From: Myxococcus fulvus
GTDB taxonomy: Bacteria; Myxococcota; Myxococcia; Myxococcales; Myxococcaceae
Assembly (NCBI RefSeq): GCF_900111765.1
Contig: NZ_FOIB01000003.1
Location: 806,001 to 870,000 of the forward strand
Direction of reading: 5' to 3'
Length of the DNA stretch: 64,000 nucleotides
Below the pieces are notes generated by a model that made no database searches, was not told where the DNA came from, and was given only the letters and a program-made list of their open reading frames with translations. Below are positions 24,501-32,186 of this stretch, piece after piece. Both the position numbers and the translations under genes were made by a program. The number at the start of each line of letters is the position of its first letter. Position 1 is the first letter of the stretch.

Positions 24501-24758
24501 ACGGTGACGGGGACGTCCCAGCCCGACGCGGGCCCGTCCACGCCGGATGCGGGAGGTCCTCCTCCCACGGAGCCGCCGGCCGAGGACAGTGGCTGTGGCT
24601 GCCAGAGCGGCGCTGCTTCCCTCCCCTGGACGATGGCGTTGTTCGGGCTGCTCGGACTGTCGCGGCGCCGCACCCGCGTACGCCCAGGTAGTCCTTTGTC
24701 GCAGGCCCGGCAGTCCGCGCCCCGCCGAAAGCCGCCTTGCAATTTGCCGAGTATATAG
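21582..24758 (+). CDS. ELWxxDGT-repeat surface protein with HYR domain and MYXO-CTERM-like tail
   Basis: The product is 1058 residues. The N-terminus is a signal sequence ending in a lipobox-like TLPGC. About seventeen repeats of the ELWxSDGTxxGT type then follow at ~45-55 residue spacing, probably forming a beta-propeller-like fold. Near residue 900 a HYR/hyalin-type domain begins (VTFTATDAAGNEGTC), followed by a PDAG-rich linker. At ~1003 comes GCGCQ, a hydrophobic helix and RRRTR, the layout of a MYXO-CTERM sorting signal. The frame then runs ~27 residues past the basic cluster, which is unusual. The stop codon lies inside the palindrome upstream of the next gene. Function is unknown; a cell-surface location is inferred. 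Confidence 0.88.
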   Translation: MSTRMTNGAVSGLWIMGLLGTLPGCTEGGTLPTQREPTGAQAQPLVTVQRLADFSSSRQRVHTGPMALSTLGEYALFFGENSRTLYRTDGTSEGTHLLRTLKWRPAFMTPDIGGWSPPPRLVVLGPQAWWLGQDGGLWTTDGTPQGTRWVGMLGLPEVATPPVAFDGALYFSSGGRLYRSDGTAQGTQELARVSMKEVAPVQAQEVGGKLYFACESAASGVELCLTDGTPAGTKVVTDLVPGTASASPRLLGSIAGRVVFSATPGDGTTVRRLYSSDGTETGTLLLHPFASLGDDATGSGLAVELTVLQGAAYFPCQSEATGQELCRTEGTAATTQILDLIPGADSSAPRKPTVLGTKLYFQACDSLGINQGHCRIWSSDGTLAGSELVGDLPPNTSGGIGMRPGLVPAGDALFFYGESSGPALWRTDGTVAGTRVLGRLTNVEDFVVLDLRRDSVAFGGKLLFTASVPTDVEYGLELWSSDGSVAGTQRVSDPTPRRGKGTALQLLAQDERLFVTAHPGGTGQALWRVEGPPPAIRTLHVSSASLNSWIGMAPVNGQILLTSANSLWATDDTSQGIHPLNVAGLNPGTLIPAGDRAFLPGRQLWQTDGTEAGTVLVEAAPANVSHAVFVNGGLWFRGQAPDQPDAQGLWTSTGQPGVTTFLGAVGAEPADFTGLGSLTLFSARDGDAGRELWKSDGTAAGTVRVADLRPGEEGSAPEKLFAWKDHVYFWATGADGVTTLWKSDGTEAGTTRLRAATLRRGVEYGWDDGGFIAWGDALYFAGQDVEGGRELWRTDGSDSGTVRVADLVPGPGSSNPNGFIGVSAEGPLLFAAYSPTKGRELWRLDSADGTPTLVADVVEGPRSSQPEKLTRVGSTLYFQADDGTGMGLYMLRGLLADTFAPRLRCPPPREVTTTSDQGASVSFENAAAYDDSGEPPVLESTHASGATFPIGTTPVTFTATDAAGNEGTCTFSVTVTGTSQPDAGPSTPDAGGPPPTEPPAEDSGCGCQSGAASLPWTMALFGLLGLSRRRTRVRPGSPLSQARQSAPRRKPPCNLPSI

Positions 24759-24769
24759 CTAGCTATATA
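24752..24769. promoter_or_regulatory. Perfect 18-bp AT-rich palindrome upstream of the MarR-type gene
   Basis: TATATAGCTAGCTATATA is identical to its reverse complement. It is strikingly AT-rich in a GC-rich region, lies 26 bases before the MarR-GNAT start codon, and contains the stop codon of the preceding gene. TTGCAA (24737) and TTGCCG (24744) are possible -35 elements, and the palindrome supplies -10-like TATATA/TATATC. MarR dimers typically bind such palindromes over their own promoter, so this is a likely autoregulatory operator (inference). Confidence 0.65.
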
Positions 24770-24795
24770 TCGCGCTATGAATTGGGAGGTTCGGC

Positions 24796-25758
24796 ATGGA
24801 AGTCGATTTCCTCGCGGGGCTCGGAGTGGGTTTCCTGGGCAGTCGTCTCAAGCGGTTGGCGGAGCGGATGCAGTCCGACGCCGGTGAGGTGGCCCGTTCG
24901 TTGGACCTGCCGGTGATGCCGGCGCAGATGTCGTTGTTGATGACGCTCCGGCTGCACGGGCCGATGACGGTGGGCGAGGTGGCGGAGCGTCTGGGGGTGG
25001 CGCAGCCAACGGTGACGCGGGCGCTCGGGTCGCTGGAGGAGTTCATCGAGACGCGGCGCTCGCCGGACGATCAGCGCGCGAAGCTGCTGGCGCTGACGGA
25101 CAAGGGCGAGGCGTTGCTGGTCCGGGTCCAGACGCAGTTGTTGGCGCGCATCGAGCCCGCCGCGGCCGCGTTGGTCGAGGGGCTGTCGGGCGATTTCATG
25201 CAGGGCCTGGCGAAGGTGGAGGCGCGGCTGGCCGAGTCCTCGATGCTGAAGCGGGTCGAGACCGCCGGACCGCCGGCGATGTGGGTGCGCGACTTCTCCG
25301 ATGACCAGGCGGAGGCCTTCCATCGCATCAACGCCGAGTGGATCCAGGAGATGTTCAAGCTCGAGGAGAACGACATCGCGCTCTTGTCGAAGCCGCGCGA
25401 GCTGATCCTCGACAAGGGCGGCGTGGTGCTGTTCGCCGAGACGCCCCAGTTGGGTGTTGTCGGCACCTGCGCGCTGATGGTGTCGAAGGACGGCTGGGTG
25501 GAGTTGACCAAGATGGGCGTGCTGAAGAGTGCGCGCGGGCTGAAGGTCGGTGAGTTCCTGCTCGCGAAGACGCTGGAGCGGGCGTCCAGCCTGGGCATGG
25601 ACAAGATCTACCTGCTGACCAACAAGAAGTGCGCGCCGGCCATCCATCTCTACGAGAAGCTGGGCTTCGTGCACGACGCCGAAATCATGCAGCGGTTCGG
25701 TGCACGTTATGCGCGCTGCGACGTGGCGATGTCGTATCAGCCGAGGGGACGTCCGTGA
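24796..25758 (+). CDS. MarR-type regulator fused to a GNAT acetyltransferase domain
   Basis: The product is 320 residues. Residues ~1-150 are a MarR winged helix (MTVGEVAERLGVAQPTVTRALGSLE, then RRSPDDQRAKLLALTDKG). Residues ~165-315 are a GNAT domain with VVGTCALMVSKDGWVELTKMGV and the C-terminal NKKCAPAIHLYEKLGF signature. A GGGAGG ribosome-binding site lies just upstream. Fusions of this kind combine DNA binding with an acyltransferase, but the substrate here is unknown. It overlaps the next gene by GTGA and is preceded by the AT-rich palindrome, suggesting autoregulation of a two-gene unit. Confidence 0.9.
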   Translation: MEVDFLAGLGVGFLGSRLKRLAERMQSDAGEVARSLDLPVMPAQMSLLMTLRLHGPMTVGEVAERLGVAQPTVTRALGSLEEFIETRRSPDDQRAKLLALTDKGEALLVRVQTQLLARIEPAAAALVEGLSGDFMQGLAKVEARLAESSMLKRVETAGPPAMWVRDFSDDQAEAFHRINAEWIQEMFKLEENDIALLSKPRELILDKGGVVLFAETPQLGVVGTCALMVSKDGWVELTKMGVLKSARGLKVGEFLLAKTLERASSLGMDKIYLLTNKKCAPAIHLYEKLGFVHDAEIMQRFGARYARCDVAMSYQPRGRP

Positions 25759-26219
25759 GTCCCCTGCCCTCGCCGGCGGGCCGGGCCGCGTACTTCGTCC
25801 GCACGGACGATGGCGGCTTCCTGCCACAGCGAGCCTGTGCCGGGGCGTGGAACCCGGAGGAGCTGCACATCAGCCCCGTCAACGGGCTGCTCCTTCATGA
25901 ACTCAAGCGCTGGATCGAGAGTCGGAATCCCGGCGGCAAGCTCGTGACGCGCATCAGCTACGACTACCTCGGGGTGCTCGACTTCACCCGATGCGAGGTG
26001 GCGTTCGAGCTGCTGCGTCCGGGGCGAGCCGTGGAGCTGGTCGAAGGGGTCCTGTCGCAGCACGGGCGTCCGGTGTTGCGCGCGCGGGTCTGGTTGCTCG
26101 CGACGCAGGACACGTTCGCGGTGGCGGGTGGTGCACGAGAGCCCCTGCCTCCACTCGAGGACGGTCGAGCGTTCGTTCGTCCCACGGCCGTTCGCTCAAA
26201 TGCAGTCAAGTGTCAGTAG
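25755..26219 (+). CDS. Thioesterase-family protein, apparently truncated to the first hotdog half
   Basis: The product is 154 residues from a GTG at 25755 that overlaps the MarR-GNAT stop (GTGA). The sequence matches the first half of the TesB-like/4HBT_3 double-hotdog thioesterases: YFVRTDDGGFLPQRACAGAW, then YDYLGVLDFTRCEVAFELLRPGR and a short VLRARVWLLAT strand. Family members are normally ~260-280 residues with a second hotdog. This one ends soon after the first, and no continuation is visible in any frame before the next gene. It may be a decayed gene or an unusual single-hotdog protein. Coupling to the MarR-GNAT gene suggests shared regulation. Confidence 0.7.
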   Translation: MSPLPSPAGRAAYFVRTDDGGFLPQRACAGAWNPEELHISPVNGLLLHELKRWIESRNPGGKLVTRISYDYLGVLDFTRCEVAFELLRPGRAVELVEGVLSQHGRPVLRARVWLLATQDTFAVAGGAREPLPPLEDGRAFVRPTAVRSNAVKCQ

Positions 26220-26294
26220 TATCCGATTGCAGATTGCGGGGAGTCCGCGAGTTAGAGTCTGTGTCCACACCCCTGCAGGAAAGTGGAACACACC

Positions 26295-27374
26295 ATGTTC
26301 AGCTCGAATGACTCTCGATGGGCTCCCCGCCTCCGCGTGCTCTTGCTCGCCGGAGCGATGATGGGAACGGCCTGCGCCTCGTCCGATGTGGGCCAGGACG
26401 ACACCCGGTGCGGAGGAGGACAGCGCTGCGCTGGGGACTTGGTCCCGCTCGTCATCAGCCATGGCTCGCAGCTCACGGTGACGGACGTGGGCCCCGTTGG
26501 CATCGGCATCTCCACGTTCACGAGCGTCCCTGGAGGAACGTTCACCGGTACGGCGCTGGGGAGTTGGGGCGCGCTGGCGAGGACCGTGGGGACGGGTGGC
26601 GAGACCATCGACGGATTCACGTTCCCGCAGGGCACGGTCGTCCTCCAGGGTGCGAACGTGACTTCGGGGCTCACGGTCAACTCCGGGTGGCTGGTGCTGC
26701 GCGGGTGCAAGGTGGCCAGCGTCCTGCTCAATCATCCTGCGGGGAGCACGGGGGGCGGCGCGGCGCTGTACACCGAGCTGGCGGCGTTCAACTCGGTGGG
26801 CGCGAAGGACGGGCGGCAGCCGGCGAAGACGATCTGCCACCGTTGCTACTTCCCGCACAGTGGGTTCGAGAACGTGTACTCGAACAACGTGACGATCACC
26901 GAGTCGTGGATCGCGGTGGACCCGGGCAGCGCGGGTGACCATGTGGATGGCATCCAGACCTGGGGTGGTCAGTCGTCCCTGGACTTCTCGCGCAACCGGC
27001 TGCAGTGGAACGGGGGCTGGAACAGCACGCAGTCGGGGCTGATTGCGATGTACTCGGACGGTCCGCAGAGCGGGTCCACGGGCTACGACCAGGTGTCGAT
27101 CCGGGACAACTACTTCGTGATTGGACCGGGAGGAGGCATCGCGCTGCACGCGCCGATGGGCGTGCCAGTCACCAACATGGTCGTCACGGGAAACCGGTGG
27201 GTGTGGGACTCGGGCTTCGGAGATCCGAACTACACGCCCGCCGTGTACCGGGCCACCGGGGCCGCGAACTACAAGACCGGTGGGAACGCCTGGTCGAACA
27301 ACCGCTGGGTGGACGGCCCCTACGCGAACCAGTTCCTGTGGCCTGACAACAGGACTCGGACGACGGAGTACTGA
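26295..27374 (+). CDS. Right-handed parallel beta-helix lipoprotein
   Basis: The product is ~359 residues from ATG 26295. A GTG at 26283 is possible, but it directly abuts the AGGAAA ribosome-binding-like site. The signal peptide is followed by a lipoprotein-like MGTACAS. The body is short beta-strand repeats rich in N, G, T and V (NVTITESWIAVDPGSAGDHVDG, TGNRWVWDSGFG), typical of a right-handed beta-helix as in pectate lyase-like and carbohydrate-binding proteins. GDHVDGIQTW resembles a substrate-groove motif, but catalytic residues cannot be assigned. It is probably exported and carbohydrate-related. Confidence 0.78.
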   Translation: MFSSNDSRWAPRLRVLLLAGAMMGTACASSDVGQDDTRCGGGQRCAGDLVPLVISHGSQLTVTDVGPVGIGISTFTSVPGGTFTGTALGSWGALARTVGTGGETIDGFTFPQGTVVLQGANVTSGLTVNSGWLVLRGCKVASVLLNHPAGSTGGGAALYTELAAFNSVGAKDGRQPAKTICHRCYFPHSGFENVYSNNVTITESWIAVDPGSAGDHVDGIQTWGGQSSLDFSRNRLQWNGGWNSTQSGLIAMYSDGPQSGSTGYDQVSIRDNYFVIGPGGGIALHAPMGVPVTNMVVTGNRWVWDSGFGDPNYTPAVYRATGAANYKTGGNAWSNNRWVDGPYANQFLWPDNRTRTTEY

Positions 27375-27392
27375 GGACCACCGACGCGGTCC

Positions 27393-27426
27393 GCAGCCGG
27401 GCCTCCATCCAGGGCGGCCCGGCTGC
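27393..27426. terminator. Hairpin downstream of the beta-helix gene
   Basis: GCAGCCGGGCC (27393-27403) pairs perfectly with GGCCCGGCTGC (27416-27426) around a 12-base loop. It lies 18 bases after the beta-helix stop codon, at a convergent junction. There is no T-tract. Confidence 0.6.
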
Positions 27427-27434
27427 CGGGCACA

Positions 27435-27602
27435 TCATCGTCCGCAGTAACGGGCCTTCTCCTCCTCGAAAGACGTCAGCGCTTCGGGCCGGATGGACCG
27501 GGGACCGTCCGCCAAGGCCCGTACGACCGTGTCAGCGTGAGATGCCTCGCCTGAGAGGACAGTCCATGCGGGCTTCGCGCCCGCGCGCCCTGGCCCAAAC
27601 AC
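27435..27602 (-). CDS. Possible small protein, 55 residues
   Basis: A GTG-initiated frame lies 13 bases downstream of the VWA gene stop, on the same strand. It encodes a 55-residue acidic/basic balanced peptide ending in EEEKARYCGR. Composition looks protein-like (ASHADTVVRALADGPRS) rather than random, and it occupies much of an otherwise empty gap. There is no clear Shine-Dalgarno sequence and no recognised family. It could be a co-transcribed small gene, or the tail of a larger gene whose front has decayed. Confidence 0.35.
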   Translation of the reverse strand: MFGPGRAGAKPAWTVLSGEASHADTVVRALADGPRSIRPEALTSFEEEKARYCGR

Positions 27603-27615
27603 CGGGATGGCCCGC

Positions 27616-29013
27616 TCAGGCCGGGACGAGCTGGTCCGCGATGCGCGCGAGGTCCGACACGGAGGTCACCACCACGGCCTGGTGACAGTGCTTCTCGTAC
27701 GTGAGCATCTCGCTGTCACCGATGCCCCAGTTGCCGCGCTCCTCGGGACATATCCACAGCACGCGCTTGGCCTTGCGGCGCAAATCCTTCAGCGCCCAGA
27801 CGTTGTTCGCGTTGTAGTTGTTCCGCCCATCCCCAATCACCATCACCGTGGTCCGCCGGGTGATGCTGCCCAGGTGGTCGCGGGTGAAGTCCGCCAGCGC
27901 GCGGCCATAGTTCGAGTTGGCGCTCAGGGACACCGTCTTCCCCGCCGTCGCCATGTCGATGGCCTCGTCCACATCCAGGTCCTTGAAGTACTGCGTCACC
28001 TCGCCCACGTCGGACACGAAGACGAACGAGCGCACGCGCACGAACAGCGACTGCATCGTGTGCATGAACAGCAGCATCATCCGCGACGCGTTCCGGACCG
28101 AGTCCGACACGTCACACAGCACCACCAGCTCCGGACGCTCGGGCCGGCGACTGCGGAACTGGGGCACCATCGGCACCCCACCCCACGTCATGTTCCGACG
28201 CAGCGTCCTGCGGACATTGAGCGCCCCCTTGCGGTGCGAGCGCTGCCGACGAATCAACCGGCTGCGCAGCTTCTCCGCCAGCGTGCGCACGGCGGACTCC
28301 ATCTGGTCCACCTCCGCCTGCGTGAGCAGGTGCAGCGGCTTGTCCTGCGCCGTGTCCGTCCGCCGCCGGATGCGAGCCTCCGCCTGACGCTTCACCTCCT
28401 GCCGCGCGGCGTCTTCAATCTTCCGCATCGCCGCGGCCACGTGCCGCGAGACGATCTCCACGCCCTCCGGCGCCAACCCACGCGCCTTCAGCTCCGCCTC
28501 CAGCGACTTCATGTCGGACCGGGCCTTGTCGATGCCCGCCCCCGCCAGCATCCGCCGGGCGAAGAACCCCGTCTGCAACGGACTCTCCAACTGCGACAGG
28601 TCCAACTGCAGCGACGCCATCCGGAAGATCTGCGCCAGCCGCGCCCTGTCCCCCTCCAGCACCGCCTGCGCCAGCGGTGACATCTCCGGCAACAACAGGT
28701 TCATCTGGTAGGTGACCATCTTCAGCAGGTCCCCATCCAGATACCCCTCCTCCTGGAGCTGCGCGGCCAGCGACTTGTCGATGGCCTCGAACGTCGCCGC
28801 CGCCCCCGAGAAGAAGAAGTCGAACGCGCGGTTGAACGTGTCCACGTCCAGCTCGCGCTTCACCAGCGTGGTCCGCAGCACCGCCCGGAACAGCGCCCGG
28901 TCCGTCAGCCCCACCTCGGCCGTCGCCTTCAGCGCGTCCTGCACCTCGGACGTGCTCACCCGCACGCCGTTCTGCCGCAGCACCTCCGCGAACTCGACGA
29001 TGCGCGCGTCCAT
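27616..29013 (-). CDS. VWA domain protein, CoxE-like
   Basis: The product is 465 residues. The N-terminal ~250 residues are helical (QNGVRVSTSEVQDALKA), as in CoxE-type proteins. A von Willebrand A domain begins near residue 295 with the MIDAS sequence CDVSDSV (DxSxS), followed later by VMVIGDGRNN. Such proteins usually act with a MoxR AAA+ ATPase in metal-cofactor insertion or protein remodelling, but no MoxR gene lies beside it here. Its ATG shares a base with the stop of the upstream methyltransferase gene (TGATG), implying translational coupling. Confidence 0.88.
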   Translation of the reverse strand: MDARIVEFAEVLRQNGVRVSTSEVQDALKATAEVGLTDRALFRAVLRTTLVKRELDVDTFNRAFDFFFSGAAATFEAIDKSLAAQLQEEGYLDGDLLKMVTYQMNLLLPEMSPLAQAVLEGDRARLAQIFRMASLQLDLSQLESPLQTGFFARRMLAGAGIDKARSDMKSLEAELKARGLAPEGVEIVSRHVAAAMRKIEDAARQEVKRQAEARIRRRTDTAQDKPLHLLTQAEVDQMESAVRTLAEKLRSRLIRRQRSHRKGALNVRRTLRRNMTWGGVPMVPQFRSRRPERPELVVLCDVSDSVRNASRMMLLFMHTMQSLFVRVRSFVFVSDVGEVTQYFKDLDVDEAIDMATAGKTVSLSANSNYGRALADFTRDHLGSITRRTTVMVIGDGRNNYNANNVWALKDLRRKAKRVLWICPEERGNWGIGDSEMLTYEKHCHQAVVVTSVSDLARIADQLVPA

Positions 29014-30314
29014 CAGCCCTGCCCCGCCCGCTCGAAGGACATCACCGCCTCCACGTGGTGCGTCTGGGGGAACATGTCCACCACCTGCAGCGCCACGGGG
29101 CGATAACCCGCCTCCACCAACCCCGCCGCGTCCCGCGCCAGCGAGGCCGGGTCACACGCCACGTACACCACCCGCCGGACCCCCAGCGCCACCATCCACT
29201 TCGCAAGCCCCGGAGCCCCCGCCCGAGGCGGGTCCGCCAGGCACACGTCGAACCGCCGTCCCTCGGCCACCAGCCCGTCGCACACCTTTCGCGCATCACC
29301 CTGCACGAAGCGCACGTTGCTCACGCCCGCCTCACGCGCACTGCGCTGCGCCAGCTCCACCCCCACCGGGCTCGATTCCACACCCAGCACCGACTGGACG
29401 CCCGCCGCCAGCGGGAACGTGAAGTTGCCGTTGCCCGAGTACAGCTCCAGCACCGACTCCTCGTCCCGACCCGCCAGCTCGAAGATGGCCGACGTCACCA
29501 GCCCCACGTTCGCCTCCGCGTGCGCCTGAGCGAAGGCATCCGGCCGCAGATACAGCGGCACCTCCGGCCGCAACGGCGAGAGCGAGCGCAGCACCGGCTT
29601 GCCCACCAACCTCGGCGAGCCCTCCTTCGGCACCAGCACCGCCCCCTCCAACCGCAGCGCCCGGACCGCGCCCTCCGCGGCCTCCAGGTGCCGCGCTGTC
29701 ACCGGCCCCGTCAGCGTCACCGCGAAGGCCGCCTTGTCGCCCTCGGCCAGCAGCAACACCTCCTCGGTGTCCTTCGCCAGCGGCTTGAGCAGCGGCACCA
29801 GCTTCCCGGGCAGCGCCGTCAGCACGGGCGTCAACGCGCCACACTCGGACACCGCGAGCCGCTCATGGCTGCGCCGGCTGAAGTAGCCGAGCGTTCCCTT
29901 GCCCGCCGGGTGCAACACCGCGCGCCGCCGGTAGCCCCAGTCCCGAGGCGCCACCATCAGCGGCCGGACGGTGAAGCTCTCGCGCCGCAGGTGCCCCAGG
30001 TGCTCCAGCGTCGAGAGGACGATCTCCTGCTTCGCCTCACGCTGCGCGGACTCGGCCAGCCCCAGCCAGTCACACCCGCCACACTCCCCGGCCAGCGTGC
30101 ACGGCGCCGGACGCCGCGCGGGCCCCGGAGTGACGACCTCGCGCAACACCCCGCGCAGCACCCGTCCCTGCGTCTCCAGATGGACGCGGACGGTGTCGCC
30201 TGGGAACGCGCCCGGGATGAAGACGGTGCGGCCCTGCCAGGACGCGACGCCTTCGCCGAGCTGCCCGAGGCGCTCGATGACCAATGGAATGGGTGTCTCG
30301 GGGAGGGGCAGCAT
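29013..30314 (-). CDS. rlmD: 23S rRNA (uracil-5-)-methyltransferase, RlmD/TrmA family
   Basis: The product is 433 residues: an N-terminal TRAM domain (VIERLGQLGEGVA), the [4Fe-4S] ligands C72, C78 and C81 (CxxxxxCGGC) plus a later SECGAL cysteine, then a Rossmann methyltransferase domain with VLELYSGNGNFTF for SAM binding. The nucleophilic cysteine is in VACDPASLARD, and FPQTHHVEAV is the C-terminal signature. The family makes 5-methyluridine in rRNA or tRNA. The iron-sulphur cluster favours RlmD/RlmC over TrmA, but the exact target base is not provable from sequence. Confidence 0.9.
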   Translation of the reverse strand: MLPLPETPIPLVIERLGQLGEGVASWQGRTVFIPGAFPGDTVRVHLETQGRVLRGVLREVVTPGPARRPAPCTLAGECGGCDWLGLAESAQREAKQEIVLSTLEHLGHLRRESFTVRPLMVAPRDWGYRRRAVLHPAGKGTLGYFSRRSHERLAVSECGALTPVLTALPGKLVPLLKPLAKDTEEVLLLAEGDKAAFAVTLTGPVTARHLEAAEGAVRALRLEGAVLVPKEGSPRLVGKPVLRSLSPLRPEVPLYLRPDAFAQAHAEANVGLVTSAIFELAGRDEESVLELYSGNGNFTFPLAAGVQSVLGVESSPVGVELAQRSAREAGVSNVRFVQGDARKVCDGLVAEGRRFDVCLADPPRAGAPGLAKWMVALGVRRVVYVACDPASLARDAAGLVEAGYRPVALQVVDMFPQTHHVEAVMSFERAGQG

Positions 30315-30349
30315 GCAGGCGCTCGATGGGCGCCCTCAGGTGGGCCGCC

Positions 30350-30733
30350 CTACTTCCGGGTCGCTTCCGACGGGAGCTCCGAGCGCAACCGCTCCACGAA
30401 CTCGCCGATTCGCGACCGCTTGTCGTCGTCAACGTCCAGGAACTCCACCGCCATCCCCGGGGTCTGGGAGGACGCGGCGCCGAGCGCGTTGGTGCGCGTC
30501 ACCCGGCCCTTCAACTCCACCGGGAAGTGCGCCCCCGGCAACGTCACCAGCAGCTTCACCACCGTGTCGACCGGCAGGGGCTTGTCGGTGTTGATGTAGA
30601 GCCCGCCTCGCGACAGGTTGACGGCCCAGTCCGTCACGAACCCCGCCACGCTCCGGTACGCCACCGGCAGCTCGTACTCCACCCGCGGCGCGCGGTGGTC
30701 GATGGGGTTCTGCTTCTCCGAGGTGTCGGCCAT
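30350..30733 (-). CDS. PilZ domain protein
   Basis: The product is 127 residues, a stand-alone PilZ domain of the type frequent in myxobacteria: DHRAPRVEYELPVAYR, then WAVNLSRGGLYI and GMAVEFLDV. The NxSxGG motif of the c-di-GMP site is intact (NLSRGG). The usual RxxxR reads HRAPR, with His in the first Arg position, so ligand binding may be weak or absent. It lies 68 bases downstream of the CoA-transferase B gene on the same strand. Confidence 0.88.
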   Translation of the reverse strand: MADTSEKQNPIDHRAPRVEYELPVAYRSVAGFVTDWAVNLSRGGLYINTDKPLPVDTVVKLLVTLPGAHFPVELKGRVTRTNALGAASSQTPGMAVEFLDVDDDKRSRIGEFVERLRSELPSEATRK

Positions 30734-30801
30734 TCGAGGGGCTCCGCCGGGGAAGTCGTCCGTACCACCCTCCCCCAGCGGCGCACCTTAGCCTCGGTCG
30801 C

Positions 30802-31458
30802 TCAGACTTTCATCTCGCGCACGTCCGGGGCGATCTTCAGCTTGGGCTCGGTGAGCTTCTGCACCAGCTCCACCGTCACGCCCGGGGCCAGCTCGCGCAA
30901 CACCAGGCCCTCCGGCGTCACGTCGATGTAGGCGTGGTCCGTGACGATGTGGTGCACGCACTTGAGGCCCGTCAGCGGCAGCGAGCACTTCTTGAGGATC
31001 TTCGGCTGACCCTCCTTGTTCGCGTGCTCCATGGCCACGTAGATGCGCTTGGCGCCCACCGCCAGGTCCATGGCCCCGCCCATGCCCTTGATCATCTTCC
31101 CGGGGATCATCCAGTTCGCCAGGTCCCCTTCCTCGGAGACCTCCATGGCGCCCAGGACGGCCATGTCGATGTGGCCCCCGCGAATCATCCCGAACGACAG
31201 CGCCGAGTCGAAGAACGACGCGCCCTTCACCGTCGTCACCGTCTCCTTGCCCGCGTTGATGAGGTCCGGGTCTTCCTTGCCCGCCTCGGGATAGGGCCCG
31301 ATGCCCAACAGGCCGTTCTCCGACTGGAGCACCACCTCCACGCCCTCGGGGATGTAGTTGGGGACGAGCGTGGGGATGCCGATGCCCAGATTCACATAGA
31401 AGCCATCCCGCAGCTCCTGGGCGATGCGCTTCGCAAGCTGTTCACGAGTCAGTGGCAT
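30802..31458 (-). CDS. scoB: 3-oxoacid CoA-transferase subunit B
   Basis: The product is 218 residues. The SENGLLGIG motif carries the catalytic glutamate that forms the acyl-CoA adduct. [13 protein letters not shown] and the GGAMDL stretch are characteristic of the beta subunit. With subunit A it moves CoA from succinyl-CoA to acetoacetate, feeding ketone bodies into thiolysis. It lies 7 bases after the subunit A gene and upstream of a PilZ gene. Confidence 0.93.
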   Translation of the reverse strand: MPLTREQLAKRIAQELRDGFYVNLGIGIPTLVPNYIPEGVEVVLQSENGLLGIGPYPEAGKEDPDLINAGKETVTTVKGASFFDSALSFGMIRGGHIDMAVLGAMEVSEEGDLANWMIPGKMIKGMGGAMDLAVGAKRIYVAMEHANKEGQPKILKKCSLPLTGLKCVHHIVTDHAYIDVTPEGLVLRELAPGVTVELVQKLTEPKLKIAPDVREMKV

Positions 31459-31465
31459 GGGGTCC

Positions 31466-32164
31466 TCAGGCCGTCTTGCGGACGGTGCGCCGCTCGATCC
31501 ACTTCTGGAGGTTCTTCGCCTGGACGATGCGCTTCACGAAGATGCTCGGGATGTGCACCTGGTCGGGGTCCAGCTCGCCGGGCTGAACAATCTCCTCCGC
31601 CTCGACGATGGTGACCTTGGCCGCCATGCACATCATCGGGGAGAAGTTGCGCGCGGTCTTGTTGAACACCAGGTTGCCCCACGTGTCCGCCTTGGCCGCG
31701 TGGATGATGGCGAAGTCCGCCTTCAGCGGCGTCTCCAGCACGTGCAGGCGCCCGTCGATGACGCGCGTCTCCTTGCCCTCGGCCACCTGGGTGCCCGCGC
31801 CCGTCGGCGTGAAGAACCCACCGATGCCACAGCCGCCCGCGCGGATGCGCTCGGCCAGCGTGCCCTGCGGGTTGAGCTCCACGTCCAGCTCGCCGGAGAG
31901 GAACTGGCGCTCGAACTCCTTGTTCTCCCCCACGTAGCTCGACACCATCTTCTTCACCTGCTTGTTCTGGAGCAGGATGCCCAGCCCGAGCTCGGTGGTG
32001 CCGCAGTTGTTGGAGATGATGGTGAGGTTCTTCACGCCCTTGCGATGAATCGCCTCGATGAGATTCTCGGGGTTGCCACACAACCCGAAGCCGCCGCTCA
32101 TCAGCGTACAGCCATCCGGGATGTCGGCGACCGCCTCGTCCGCGCTCGCGTAGACCTTGTTCAT
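31466..32164 (-). CDS. scoA: 3-oxoacid CoA-transferase subunit A
   Basis: The product is 232 residues. It begins [18 protein letters not shown], followed by the subunit A signature [13 protein letters not shown], then SNNCG and [13 protein letters not shown]. It pairs with the adjacent B subunit as a heteromeric succinyl-CoA:3-ketoacid CoA-transferase. The thiolase gene ends 81 bases upstream, with a double hairpin between them. Confidence 0.93.
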   Translation of the reverse strand: MNKVYASADEAVADIPDGCTLMSGGFGLCGNPENLIEAIHRKGVKNLTIISNNCGTTELGLGILLQNKQVKKMVSSYVGENKEFERQFLSGELDVELNPQGTLAERIRAGGCGIGGFFTPTGAGTQVAEGKETRVIDGRLHVLETPLKADFAIIHAAKADTWGNLVFNKTARNFSPMMCMAAKVTIVEAEEIVQPGELDPDQVHIPSIFVKRIVQAKNLQKWIERRTVRKTA

Positions 32165-32186
32165 GCGCCCTCCTGATAACGGAAAC

